DNA of 33,098 nucleotides, taken from NCBI GenBank assembly GCA_025356175.1, contig JANXUP010000134.1, positions 1 to 33,098 on the forward strand, given 5' to 3'. Shown one piece after another: positions 23,060 to 31,425 of the stretch (positions are counted from its first letter, which is position 1; each line of letters begins with the position of its first letter). Both the position numbers and the translations under genes were made by a program. The notes under the pieces are model-generated. The model did no database searches and had not been told where the DNA came from. It saw only the letters and a list, made by a program, of their open reading frames with translations. This stretch comes from Sphingomonadaceae bacterium. Lineage in GTDB: Bacteria > Pseudomonadota > Alphaproteobacteria > Sphingomonadales > Sphingomonadaceae.

Positions 23060-25978
23060 TTAGTTGCGCTTGTCCGCGCCCGAGTCAACCGGGGCGATCT
23101 CGATCGGCAAGCCCAGCTTTTTGAGCTGCGGTTCAACCACCTTGCGGTCGCCGACCACGATGAAGACCAAGCCCGCCGATTGCAGGTAAGTCCCCGCTGC
23201 AGCATCGATCGCTTTGGCATCGATGCTGCGATAGCGGGTGGGCAAGGTAACGTAATAGTCGTCGGGACGGCCGAGCAGCTGGTTTGACAGGATCGCTCCG
23301 AGCACTTGCGCGTTGGTCTCGAACCGGTTGGGCAGCCCGCGTATATTGCCGTCGGTCACCCGGCCAAGTTCGACCGGCTCGACCCCGCGTTTGGCCGGGA
23401 ACTGGGTCATGTCGGCGAGCAGCAGCGCGATCGAATCGCCGGTACGGTCGGCCTGAACCGGCGCGGTCAGCACCAGACTGCGCGGGCCTTTGGGGCTGCG
23501 CACCGCGCTGCGCACGCCATAGGACCAGCCCTTGTCTTCGCGCAGGTCCATGTTGAACCGGCTTAGGAAGCCGTTGCCGAGCACCTCGTTGGCGAGGTCA
23601 AGCGCCTCCTGGTTCTGGTCGCGCCCGGTGATCGGCAGCACGCGCCCGGCGACGATTACCGATTGCGGCGAATTGGGCCGGTCGATCAGCACGATCCGTG
23701 GGCGCGGCGCGGGGATCGCGGCATCGAGCGGCTTGGCGGGCTTAGGCCCGGCGGGAGCCTGCCAGTCACCGAAGCTGGCTTCGAGCATCGGCTTGAGCTG
23801 ATCCATCGTGATGTCGCCAACCACGGTGATCGTCATGGTATCAGGCCGCAGCCACTTGTCGTGTGCGGCGCGCAAGCTTGCCGGGGTCTGCGCGGCCACT
23901 GCTGGCGCGGTGCCGAGGCCGTCGCCAGGCTGGCCGTAGGGGTGGCCACTGCCGAACAACAACGGGCTCAGCGTCCGGGCTGCGAGTGCACCCGGGCTGG
24001 CATTGGACTGCGCGATATCCGCGAGGCGCTGGTCTTTGACTCGTGCCACGTCGTCCGCGCGGAAAGCCGGGCGACGCACCACTTCGGCCAAGAGGTCGAG
24101 CGAAGGCTGCAAGTTGGCGCTGAGCGCGTTCAGTTGCACGGCTGAACTATCGATCCCGGCGCCTGCGGACAGCCGCGCGCCCAGGCGTTCCTGCTGCTCG
24201 GCAATCTGGATGCCGGTCTTGTCGGCGGTGCCTTCATCCAGCAGCCCCAGCATCAGCGATTGCGTGCCCGGGGAGTCCTGCGCATCGGCGGCGTAACCCG
24301 CATCGAAGCTCAGGTTGACGAGCACGGTCGGCACCGCAGTGCGGCGCGCCAAAGCGACCGGAATGCCGTTCGACAGCGTGGTGCGCTCGATTGCCGGGAA
24401 GGCGAGATCACCCACCGGTGCAACCTGCGGAGCGGCGCGCTTGGGTCCGGTGACCAGCTTGGGCGGAGGCTTTTTGGCGTCGGGCCCATTTTTCTTGTTA
24501 AGGGGGGGCGCTGCGCTGGTCGCTTCATCGCCCCAGCCGCCCAGCGCCTCACCCTTTTCGGTGCGCGCGCCGGGGCTGACGGTAAGCGAATAGACCGGGC
24601 GCGACAGCCAGCGGCCAAGCGCGTCCTTGACCTCTGGCGCGGTCAGGCTGGCGATTCGCGCCAGATCCTTCTTGTATTGCCCCGGTTCGCCCGAATAGAG
24701 CAGCCCTTCGGCCAGCTGCGCGCCCTTGCCGGAAAAGCCGCCGACCTGTTCAAGGCTGTTGATCTGGCCCGAAACCGCGCTGGTTGCAGCGCGCTGCAGT
24801 TCGTCGGTATTCGGCCCCTCGGCGAGCAGCTTGGCGATGTCTTCGTCAAGCGCCGCCTCGGCTTGCCTGACGTCGACCCCGTCTTTCACCTCCATCTCGA
24901 CCTGGATAAAGCTGACTTGCTCGAACTGCTGGACCTCGGCCGAAACCGAGGTGGCGAGCTGGCGGCCCTTGACCAGATCGTTGTCGAGCCGCGAGCTGGC
25001 GAGCCCGCCCAGCACGCGCATGCCAAGATCGAGCGCGGGGGCATCGGGATCGTTGGTGCCAGGACCCGACCAGACCCGGTAGAGCTTGGTCTGCGGCACC
25101 TGGTCCTTCATGTCGCGGTGAACCGGCGCGGGCAGTGTGATCGGCCCGGCGGCGACCTTGCGCACTTCAGGACCGCGCGGAATATCGCCGAACCATTTTT
25201 GGGTAAGCGCCTTGGCAGTGGCGAGGTCGATATCGCCCGACAGCGCCAAGACCACGTTGTTCGGCGCATAGTTGCCGGTGAACCAGCCGCGCACATCGTT
25301 GATGCTCGCCGCGTTGAGATCGCTCATCGATCCGATCGTGGCGTGATGGTAGGGATGGCCGACCGGGAACAGGCCTTCGCCGATCGCATATTCGACCAGG
25401 CCATAGGGCTCGTTGTCGCCTTGACGTTTTTCATTCTGGACGACGCCACGCTGCTTATCGAGTTTGTCTTGGCTGACCGCGCCGAGCAGGTGGCCCATCC
25501 GGTCGCTTTCCATGAACAGCGCCAGGTCGACTGCGCCGCTCGGCACGGTTTCGACGTAGTTGGTGCGGTCGTACCAGGTTGAACCATTTGTGCTTGTCGA
25601 TCCTGCGCCTTCGAGCGGGATATCGAAGTTGGGCACGTTCTCACTGCCGCCGAACATCAGGTGTTCGAACAAATGGGCGAAGCCGGTGCGGCCCTTGGGT
25701 TCGCTCTTCGATCCCACCCGGTAATACAGCGTCACCCCGACGATCGGTGCCTTGCGATCGGTGTGGACGATGACCTGAAGGCCGTTGGGAAGCGTGAACT
25801 GCTCGTAGGGAATGTTGACCGACTGGACGAGCTGGCTGAGCGGGGCGGGCTGGGCGACCGGCTTGGGCGCGGGCGCTAATGCGGCCACAGCAACCGGCCC
25901 GGCGAGCTGCGGTGCAGGGGTGGCCGCACAGGCGGACAGGGCGATCGTGAGGAGCGAAGCTGACGGGAAGCGGCGCAT
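23060..25978 (-). CDS. M16-family zinc peptidase, predicted lipoprotein
   Basis: A 972-residue two-domain M16 (pitrilysin/PqqL-type) metallopeptidase. The first domain carries the zinc motif HLFEH (His102, Glu105, His106) and the distal ligand Glu183. The second repeat (from about residue 550) has lost it ('GTQSLMLGLLDEGT'), as is normal for the structural half. A signal peptide with lipobox 'LSAC' (Cys17) suggests lipid anchoring in the envelope. A Lys/Pro-rich linker lies between the halves. GGAGAA six bases before the ATG at 25978 supports the start. It is 46 bases behind the acylase gene and likely shares its transcript. Substrates of this group are small peptides or receptor fragments; none can be assigned here. 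Confidence 0.92.
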   Translation of the reverse strand: MRRFPSASLLTIALSACAATPAPQLAGPVAVAALAPAPKPVAQPAPLSQLVQSVNIPYEQFTLPNGLQVIVHTDRKAPIVGVTLYYRVGSKSEPKGRTGFAHLFEHLMFGGSENVPNFDIPLEGAGSTSTNGSTWYDRTNYVETVPSGAVDLALFMESDRMGHLLGAVSQDKLDKQRGVVQNEKRQGDNEPYGLVEYAIGEGLFPVGHPYHHATIGSMSDLNAASINDVRGWFTGNYAPNNVVLALSGDIDLATAKALTQKWFGDIPRGPEVRKVAAGPITLPAPVHRDMKDQVPQTKLYRVWSGPGTNDPDAPALDLGMRVLGGLASSRLDNDLVKGRQLATSVSAEVQQFEQVSFIQVEMEVKDGVDVRQAEAALDEDIAKLLAEGPNTDELQRAATSAVSGQINSLEQVGGFSGKGAQLAEGLLYSGEPGQYKKDLARIASLTAPEVKDALGRWLSRPVYSLTVSPGARTEKGEALGGWGDEATSAAPPLNKKNGPDAKKPPPKLVTGPKRAAPQVAPVGDLAFPAIERTTLSNGIPVALARRTAVPTVLVNLSFDAGYAADAQDSPGTQSLMLGLLDEGTADKTGIQIAEQQERLGARLSAGAGIDSSAVQLNALSANLQPSLDLLAEVVRRPAFRADDVARVKDQRLADIAQSNASPGALAARTLSPLLFGSGHPYGQPGDGLGTAPAVAAQTPASLRAAHDKWLRPDTMTITVVGDITMDQLKPMLEASFGDWQAPAGPKPAKPLDAAIPAPRPRIVLIDRPNSPQSVIVAGRVLPITGRDQNQEALDLANEVLGNGFLSRFNMDLREDKGWSYGVRSAVRSPKGPRSLVLTAPVQADRTGDSIALLLADMTQFPAKRGVEPVELGRVTDGNIRGLPNRFETNAQVLGAILSNQLLGRPDDYYVTLPTRYRSIDAKAIDAAAGTYLQSAGLVFIVVGDRKVVEPQLKKLGLPIEIAPVDSGADKRN

Positions 25979-26024
25979 TAGGGTTCTCCGATGGAATTTG
26001 TCGCAGGTTATCCGGCGCACGCGC

Positions 26025-28229
26025 TCAATTCGACACCGTTTCTCGACGAACCGCATGTGCGGCCACATCGGCGCGGGTGAACCACACCGGCTTGAACTTG
26101 TGCGCCACGAACAGCGCGGCCTGGTCAGCGTAATGCGGGTCATTGAGCCGGGTCGTCGCCGCGCCGTAAGGCTGGATCGACTGCGAATGGACCACCCCGT
26201 CCTGGCCCCATTCGATCCACATGACGAAGCTGTCACCGTGCTTCACCGACAAGCGCCCGTCGGGATCGACGTTCCATGCGGTGGCCGCGCGCAGGGTGTC
26301 ACCGCCGCCATCGTCAGGCAAATCGATCTTGCCCTGGCGGATGCGGATGACTTCACCGAGCGGCGGGTCGATCCGGCCAAAGTATTTGGTCAGGTGGTCC
26401 GTTGCCTTGGCCAAGACGGTCTTGGGATCGGGCATGGGGCGAAGGCCGTAACTGGCCGACATGGCATCTTCGAGGACCATCACCGCCAGCGCATCGGCCG
26501 CGCCCTTGCCGTCAGCCTTGAGATCCCAGGTGGCAAGCAGTTGTTGCGCCTTCGCCAGGTCAGGCTCGCTGCGCAGGTTGAGGCTGGCGATACCACCGAG
26601 CATCCAGGCGACATAGCCGGTGCGCTCGTATTCAGTGTCGAACTTGATCGCCATCAACCGGTCACGGCTGATCGGGCGGGGCTCGCTAAGCAGCTTGACC
26701 GCGCGGCGGGCGCGGTTGGTCATATCGGTTTCGACCCCCCAGATCGCCGGGATCATTGCCGGGTTGAGCTCGCTGCCGGGACCCGCGGCGACCAATGGCG
26801 TGTTGTTCGAATTGAACACGAAGCCAGAGGCTGGATTGATCAGGTGCGGGTAAGACGCGAACGGGATCGGCTCCTGCCAGATCAAGCTGGAATCACTCCC
26901 GCTCACGGCATGGCGCCAGTCGGGCCCGGCCTTCCGGTCGGGGATCGCCGCGTTGTACCAGTAAGCGATGTTCCCGGTCTTGTCGGCGTAGATGAAGTTG
27001 GTTGCGGGCACGCCCTGCAGTGCCATCGCTTGCTGCCACTGTGCAAAGTTCTGCGCCTTGGTGATGCGGTAGTACTGCTCGAGGCTCTCGATGCTGTCGA
27101 TCCCGGCATAGCGCACGGCATAGGTGCCGGTCGGCGTAACCAGCGCGGGACCCTGCGCCGCGCGCCACACGGTGCGCGGGATCGGCAGGACCAGCGGGCC
27201 GAACCGCACCGGCAACCACACGCGCTGCTGTTCCAGCACCTGCCACTTGCCATCGAGCTTGTAATGGCTCGCATCCCCATCGACTTCGAGCTTGTAGAGG
27301 TCGATCAGGTCGGCCCGATTGACCGTGTTGGTCCACCCCAGATTCTCGTTGTGGCCGAGAAACGGGTAGGGCGATCCGGGGAAGGTGGCCCCGGAAAAAT
27401 GCCAGCCGCTATCGCTGTCGATCTCCAGCTCGTACCACGCGACCCCGCCGCGGTAGGGTTGGTGGCTGTTCGAGATGAGCCGGGTCACCCCGTCACCGGC
27501 GCGCTGCGGGGTTATGGCGAAAGCGTTGGAGCCTGAGCTTTCGGCCACCGAGCCCATCGGTAGCGGCAGCGGCATCGCCGGTTCGGGCGTCATCTGATCA
27601 CCGCCGCCTTGCGCGATGCTTGTCGGTGCCGCGCCGGTCAGGCTCGGGCCGTGTTCGGGCAACTGCGGCTTGCCCTCGGCGAGCGGGCCAAGCACCCGGT
27701 CGAGCCCGAAGAAGAACGGCTGGCGCAATGCAAAGCCCGCCGCGATATCCTCGCCGTTGACCGGGAACAGGCGGGCCAGCTTGACCTCTCCTGCATGAAG
27801 CGCGGCGTAGCGGTTGAGGCCGCTGGCATAGGCATCGAGCACGCTGCGGACATCGGCAGGAAGCTCGCCATAGTGCCGGTGCGCGGTGCCGCGTGCGCCG
27901 ACAAAGTGGTAAGCGAAGTCAATACCGGCGCCGTCCTGCCCGGCAATGGCACCGTAACGCCCGCGGGTCATCGCGACGACATCCTGCAGGGTCGAGAAGT
28001 CGTCTTCGGCGTGAGCATAGGCGACCCCGAAGGCGACGTCGGGATCGGTATGGCCGTGGATGTGCGGAACGCCGAATTCGTCGCGGCTGATATCGGCGGC
28101 GTAAGCGCGCAGCGGAGGCGGCGGGCCGGGCTGCTGAGCGAAGAACGGCTCCCAGCTCGCCAGCGCGACCACTGCCACCAAGATCGTCACAAGCAGCGTC
28201 CCGCCTGCCCGCCCCCAAAATTTAGCCAT
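26025..28229 (-). CDS. Penicillin acylase-family N-terminal nucleophile amidase (AHL/aculeacin acylase-like)
   Basis: A 734-residue exported Ntn-hydrolase precursor. An N-terminal signal/anchor helix spans about residues 8-28. The alpha chain follows, with 'RDEFGVPHIHGHT' and 'AYAHAEDDF'. After a spacer, the beta chain is expected to start at Ser234 ('G|SNAFAI'), the autoproteolysis site and nucleophile. 'ISNSHQPYRGG', 'GSPYPFLGHNENLGWTNT' and 'NFIYADKTGNIAYWYN' are further family motifs. This family hydrolyses amides such as penicillin side chains or acyl-homoserine lactones. The pattern looks nearer to AHL and aculeacin acylases, so quorum quenching is possible but unproven. The start at 28229 has a GGGAG about ten bases upstream. 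It sits 60 bases behind the secretin gene. Confidence 0.9.
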   Translation of the reverse strand: MAKFWGRAGGTLLVTILVAVVALASWEPFFAQQPGPPPPLRAYAADISRDEFGVPHIHGHTDPDVAFGVAYAHAEDDFSTLQDVVAMTRGRYGAIAGQDGAGIDFAYHFVGARGTAHRHYGELPADVRSVLDAYASGLNRYAALHAGEVKLARLFPVNGEDIAAGFALRQPFFFGLDRVLGPLAEGKPQLPEHGPSLTGAAPTSIAQGGGDQMTPEPAMPLPLPMGSVAESSGSNAFAITPQRAGDGVTRLISNSHQPYRGGVAWYELEIDSDSGWHFSGATFPGSPYPFLGHNENLGWTNTVNRADLIDLYKLEVDGDASHYKLDGKWQVLEQQRVWLPVRFGPLVLPIPRTVWRAAQGPALVTPTGTYAVRYAGIDSIESLEQYYRITKAQNFAQWQQAMALQGVPATNFIYADKTGNIAYWYNAAIPDRKAGPDWRHAVSGSDSSLIWQEPIPFASYPHLINPASGFVFNSNNTPLVAAGPGSELNPAMIPAIWGVETDMTNRARRAVKLLSEPRPISRDRLMAIKFDTEYERTGYVAWMLGGIASLNLRSEPDLAKAQQLLATWDLKADGKGAADALAVMVLEDAMSASYGLRPMPDPKTVLAKATDHLTKYFGRIDPPLGEVIRIRQGKIDLPDDGGGDTLRAATAWNVDPDGRLSVKHGDSFVMWIEWGQDGVVHSQSIQPYGAATTRLNDPHYADQAALFVAHKFKPVWFTRADVAAHAVRRETVSN

Positions 28230-28289
28230 GTACCGCTGCTCTCCCTGCCTGCACCACATTAGGCACCGTCAGAGGCAGTGTGCAAGTGA

Positions 28290-29861
28290 TCAAGGCTGCG
28301 GCTTGGCGGGTAGTTCGGCCGCTGGTGCGGCGGTGACCGGGATGGGTAAGGGCAGCGCGGCATCGGTTTGCACCCGGCGCACAATATGCGGGGTGACTAC
28401 GATGTACAGTTCGGTCCGCGAGTTGGTCTTGCGATCGGTGCGGAAGGCTTGACCGAGCAGCGGAATATCGCCCAGGATCGGCACCTTGGTCTTGGTCGTC
28501 AGCACCGAATCCTGCGTCAGCCCGCCGATCACGAAGCTGTCCCCGTCACGCACCGTGGCCGAGGTTTCCGCCTCGCGCTGACTGATCGTGGGGTAACCTT
28601 GGCTGTAGCCCGAAACACTGGAAACAACGCAGAACACGTGGCTGGTAACGAACCCGTCCGTGCTGACGCGCGGCGCGATCTGCAGCGTCACGCCAACGTT
28701 GACGTATTGCACTTGCTGCGAAACGCCATTGACGCCGGACAAGGTGATCGCGGTCAGGATTGGCAGGGCATCGCCGGTGATGATCTTGGCGGTTGAACCG
28801 CTTTGCGCGGCGATCCGCGGCTTGGACACGATCTTGCCTTCACCCTTCTGGACCTGCGCATAGACCGCAGCCTGGAGCGAGACGCTGCCAAGCCGTCCGT
28901 TCACCGGGATACCTGGCGGGATGTACTGCCCGGTCTGCAGCGTCGCGACCGCAATCTGGCCGTTGGCATTGGTGAAATCGATCCCCACTGCCTTGGCTCC
29001 GGTCTCGGTCAGCTCGACCAGTTCGGTTTCGAGGATGACGCTGTCGACCGGCTGGTCGATCAGCGCAATCTGCGCCTTGATCCGGGCGATGCGTTCGGGC
29101 GAACCCTTGATCCAGATCGCATTGAGACGGCGGTCGACCGAGATCGAGCTGTCGACCGACTGGCCGAGCGGATCGTTGCTGGCGGGGCCGCCCTGGTAAT
29201 TGCTCGGCCCCGGATTGTACGAACTGCCGGTCAGGCTGTTCGAACCGAACGAAGGTTCGCGCGGAATGAAGGTGTCGTTGCTCTTGATCGTCAGTCCGTC
29301 GGTCAGGATGCCGACCACTTCGCTGACGTCCGCGTACTTGAGCATGACCAGCTCATAGCCGTCTTCGCCCGGCGGGGGATTGTAGGCTGCAGGCAGCGGC
29401 CCGCTGGCGACGGTGGTTTCGGCGCGGGTTTGCGCAACCTTTACCCCCGAGGTGACGGTGACTTCGATCGTTGTATCGCTGACCACGATGGCCTTGGCGC
29501 TGGCTGGCAGACTGGTGCCAAAGCGCAGGATCAAAACCGATTCGACCTGGTCAAAGGTGACCGAGCGGACAAGACCGGTGAGCCCTGGCGGGGTCGTGGC
29601 GCCTGCGCCGCGCGAGGTCATTGCAAGCCCGATTGCAGGCTGCGCCGGATCGTCACCGACCTTGCCGAAAGTGTTGCTGCGCGGCGAGAAAGACAGCCGA
29701 AACTTGGTCTCGGTCGGGCTTTCGTTGACCAGCAGGATCTGGTTGAGCACCGTTTGCACCGCCTCGCGGCGCGGCTGCGCACTTACGCGATTGCCGGTGC
29801 TCAGCAGCACCAGCAACACGGCCCACAGGGCGTTCGGCAAAAGGCGGAAAAGGCGGTTCAT
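28290..29861 (-). CDS. Secretin-family outer-membrane channel (GspD/PilQ-like)
   Basis: A 523-residue secretin. Recognised are a signal peptide (about residues 1-28, ending 'RVSA'), an N-terminal AMIN-like beta region (about 40-150) and an N1/N2-type segment 'LKYADVSEVVGILTDGL'. 'SVDRRLNAIWIKGSPERI' (core) and 'LIDQPVDSVILETELVEL' lead into the barrel domain with 'GEGKIVSKPRI', 'VGVTLQIAPRVS', 'VRDGDSFVIGGL' and 'KVPILGDIPLLGQAF'. It would form a large gated pore for secretion or pilus assembly. The start at 29861 is a poor Shine-Dalgarno context; a TTG at 29903 is a weaker alternative. No other type II secretion or pilus gene is in the window, so its partner system is unknown. Confidence 0.88.
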   Translation of the reverse strand: MNRLFRLLPNALWAVLLVLLSTGNRVSAQPRREAVQTVLNQILLVNESPTETKFRLSFSPRSNTFGKVGDDPAQPAIGLAMTSRGAGATTPPGLTGLVRSVTFDQVESVLILRFGTSLPASAKAIVVSDTTIEVTVTSGVKVAQTRAETTVASGPLPAAYNPPPGEDGYELVMLKYADVSEVVGILTDGLTIKSNDTFIPREPSFGSNSLTGSSYNPGPSNYQGGPASNDPLGQSVDSSISVDRRLNAIWIKGSPERIARIKAQIALIDQPVDSVILETELVELTETGAKAVGIDFTNANGQIAVATLQTGQYIPPGIPVNGRLGSVSLQAAVYAQVQKGEGKIVSKPRIAAQSGSTAKIITGDALPILTAITLSGVNGVSQQVQYVNVGVTLQIAPRVSTDGFVTSHVFCVVSSVSGYSQGYPTISQREAETSATVRDGDSFVIGGLTQDSVLTTKTKVPILGDIPLLGQAFRTDRKTNSRTELYIVVTPHIVRRVQTDAALPLPIPVTAAPAAELPAKPQP

Positions 29862-29935
29862 GCGCTGATCTGGTGCTCTAAACGACACCTCCGCGCCGGG
29901 CAAGCCGCGACGCGGAGGAGATCGGTTGGGTCAGG

Positions 29936-29962
29936 TTCTGCCCGGTGCAAGGCCGGGCGGAA
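29936..29962 (-). terminator. Hairpin after the S53 peptidase gene
   Basis: TTCTGCCCGG (29936-29945) and CCGGGCGGAA (29953-29962) pair with one mismatch around a seven-base loop, just below the peptidase stop at 29969. No T-run follows. A second inverted repeat, CCTCCGCG (29888-29895) with CGCGGAGG (29911-29918), lies between it and the secretin start, so the 107-base gap is structured. Confidence 0.5.
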
Positions 29963-29968
29963 GCCGGA

Positions 29969-31177
29969 TCAGAACGCGGCCGGACCCGACGGTGTGCCGT
30001 TGCCGGTCGGGCCGTCATAGCCAGCCCCGGCGGTGCAGAAGTAGGTTCCGCCGCAGCTGCCATTGCTGCCGCTGGTCACGTCGTTGAGACCACTGGCGGA
30101 AGCCGGGCTCCAGATCTTCTGGGCGGCGTTCGGGTGAGCGCCGAGTGCGCCGTAGATCCCGCCGATCAGTGGTGCCGAAACGCTGGTTCCGCCAAACACC
30201 AGCCAGCCGGCCTGCGAACCCTTGCCGGTGGGACCATAGACCGCAACTCCGGTGGCCGGGTCGGCAACCGCCGAAATGTCCGATTCCACGCGCTTGCCGC
30301 ACAGCGTATCGAGCTGCCAAGCGGGCTTGTTGAACACCGTGCTGCAGCCGCTGCCCGCGCTGGTCCAGGCCAGTTCGGTCCAGCCACGGCCACCGGACGA
30401 GCGCTTGAGGTTGGTGCCGCCGACCGCGATTACGTCGGGCGAAGTGGCCGGGAAGCTGGCACCGTAACCGCTGTCACCCGACGAAGCGGTGACCGCGATG
30501 CCCGGGTGGACGTAATAGGCGTTGCTGGCCGCTGCCCCGGCTTCACTGCCGCCGTAGCTGTTCGAAATCACCGCTGCGCCCAAAGCGGCAGCCTGGTTGA
30601 CCGCAGTGCCCAGATTGGCGATCGAAGCGGTATCCGACTGGACCAGCAGGATCTTGCAGTTCGGGCACATGGCGCTGGCCATGTCGAGATCGAGCGCCTG
30701 TTCTTGTGCCCAGCCGCTGTTGTAACGCGGATAGGCGGTGCCGCCGCGCTGATCGATCTTCTTGAAGCAGCCGTTGGCGGTGGTGCAGGCGGGCAGGCCC
30801 ATCTGGGTGCGATAGACCGCAAGGTCAGCCTCCGCATTGGGGTAACCCTGCGCATCGACGATCGCGATAGTGGTCGCGCTGCTGCCGGTGGCGGTTACCA
30901 GGTAGGCAGCGCGCAGATCGTTTGCACCAAAGCCTGATGGCGTGATGTTGGGCGCGGCGCCATCGGGCTTGCCGGCCATCGGATTGCCGCGCGCGTCAGT
31001 GACCACGTGGGCAAAGCAGCGCGCTTCGCCGCGTCCGGTTGCGCGCGCGCAAACCGCCTGGTGAAAGGTGTTGCCGCTGCGCTCGATCGCTTCCTGCGAT
31101 TGCGCCTGCGCAGTATCAATTCCGACCACGGCACTCGCCGCAGCCAGGGCCATCAGGCCCAGCTTTCCAAAGTTCAT
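29969..31177 (-). CDS. Sedolisin-like (S53) serine peptidase, short secreted form
   Basis: A 402-residue predicted secreted peptidase. Signal peptide cleavage is likely after 'TAQA' (residue 25). The sedolisin catalytic residues are visible as Glu159 and Asp163 ('QEQALDLD'), Asp235 ('SSGDSG') and Ser332 in 'GGTSVSAP'. The C-terminal 'LNDVTSGSNG' and 'GYDGPTGNGTP' match the family's calcium-binding end. There is no long propeptide of the usual ~200 residues, so the enzyme is short. Six or more cysteines suggest disulfides. GGGAGG lies seven bases before the ATG at 31177, better placed than for the ATG two codons upstream. It is divergent from clpB and 107 bases before the secretin gene. Confidence 0.85.
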   Translation of the reverse strand: MNFGKLGLMALAAASAVVGIDTAQAQSQEAIERSGNTFHQAVCARATGRGEARCFAHVVTDARGNPMAGKPDGAAPNITPSGFGANDLRAAYLVTATGSSATTIAIVDAQGYPNAEADLAVYRTQMGLPACTTANGCFKKIDQRGGTAYPRYNSGWAQEQALDLDMASAMCPNCKILLVQSDTASIANLGTAVNQAAALGAAVISNSYGGSEAGAAASNAYYVHPGIAVTASSGDSGYGASFPATSPDVIAVGGTNLKRSSGGRGWTELAWTSAGSGCSTVFNKPAWQLDTLCGKRVESDISAVADPATGVAVYGPTGKGSQAGWLVFGGTSVSAPLIGGIYGALGAHPNAAQKIWSPASASGLNDVTSGSNGSCGGTYFCTAGAGYDGPTGNGTPSGPAAF

Positions 31178-31245
31178 AAACATGCCTCCCGGATCGGTGA
31201 GCCAAGCCCCGCCGATGGAAAGGAGACTGCGCCGATTATTGCTGC

Positions 31246-31277
31246 GCGCAACCTGTATTTTTTCCATTTGGCGCAAC
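31246..31277. promoter_or_regulatory. GCGCAAC direct repeat upstream of the S53 peptidase
   Basis: GCGCAAC occurs at 31246-31252 and 31271-31277, separated by an A/T-rich tract (CTGTATTTTTTCCATTTG). The spacing centre-to-centre is 25 bases. It lies about 70-100 bases before the peptidase start, where a promoter would be expected. No assignable -35/-10 pair was found, and the repeat could be a regulator site. Confidence 0.3.
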
Positions 31278-31309
31278 TTATGCACCGTTTAGAGATAGGA
31301 ATTGAGGGG

Positions 31310-31338
31310 CTTGCATAACCGGTTAACTGCCCCTGTTT
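31310..31338 (+). promoter_or_regulatory. Heat-shock (RpoH/sigma-32)-type promoter of clpB
   Basis: CTTGCA (31310-31315), a 14-base spacer and CCCCTGTTT (31330-31338) resemble the sigma-32 consensus CTTGAAA/CCCCATNT. The site is about 90 bases before the clpB ATG, fitting a known RpoH-regulated gene. The -10 half deviates at one or two positions. Confidence 0.6.
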
Positions 31339-31425
31339 GCCAAGACCCCGAAGGGAATTTGATCGATGCCCTTGTGTGGCTAAAGCGCAACACTATCTTC
31401 GGTGTGACAGGAGGCTGATACACCC

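Noticed and set aside
25812..27536. Plus-strand 574-codon frame opposite the acylase, and similar long frames at 24260-25582, 28803-30020, 14414-15529 and 31393-32985
   Set aside because: Each lies opposite a gene with complete family motifs, and their peptides are Arg/Gly/Asp-rich and featureless, as expected from complementary GC-rich codons.
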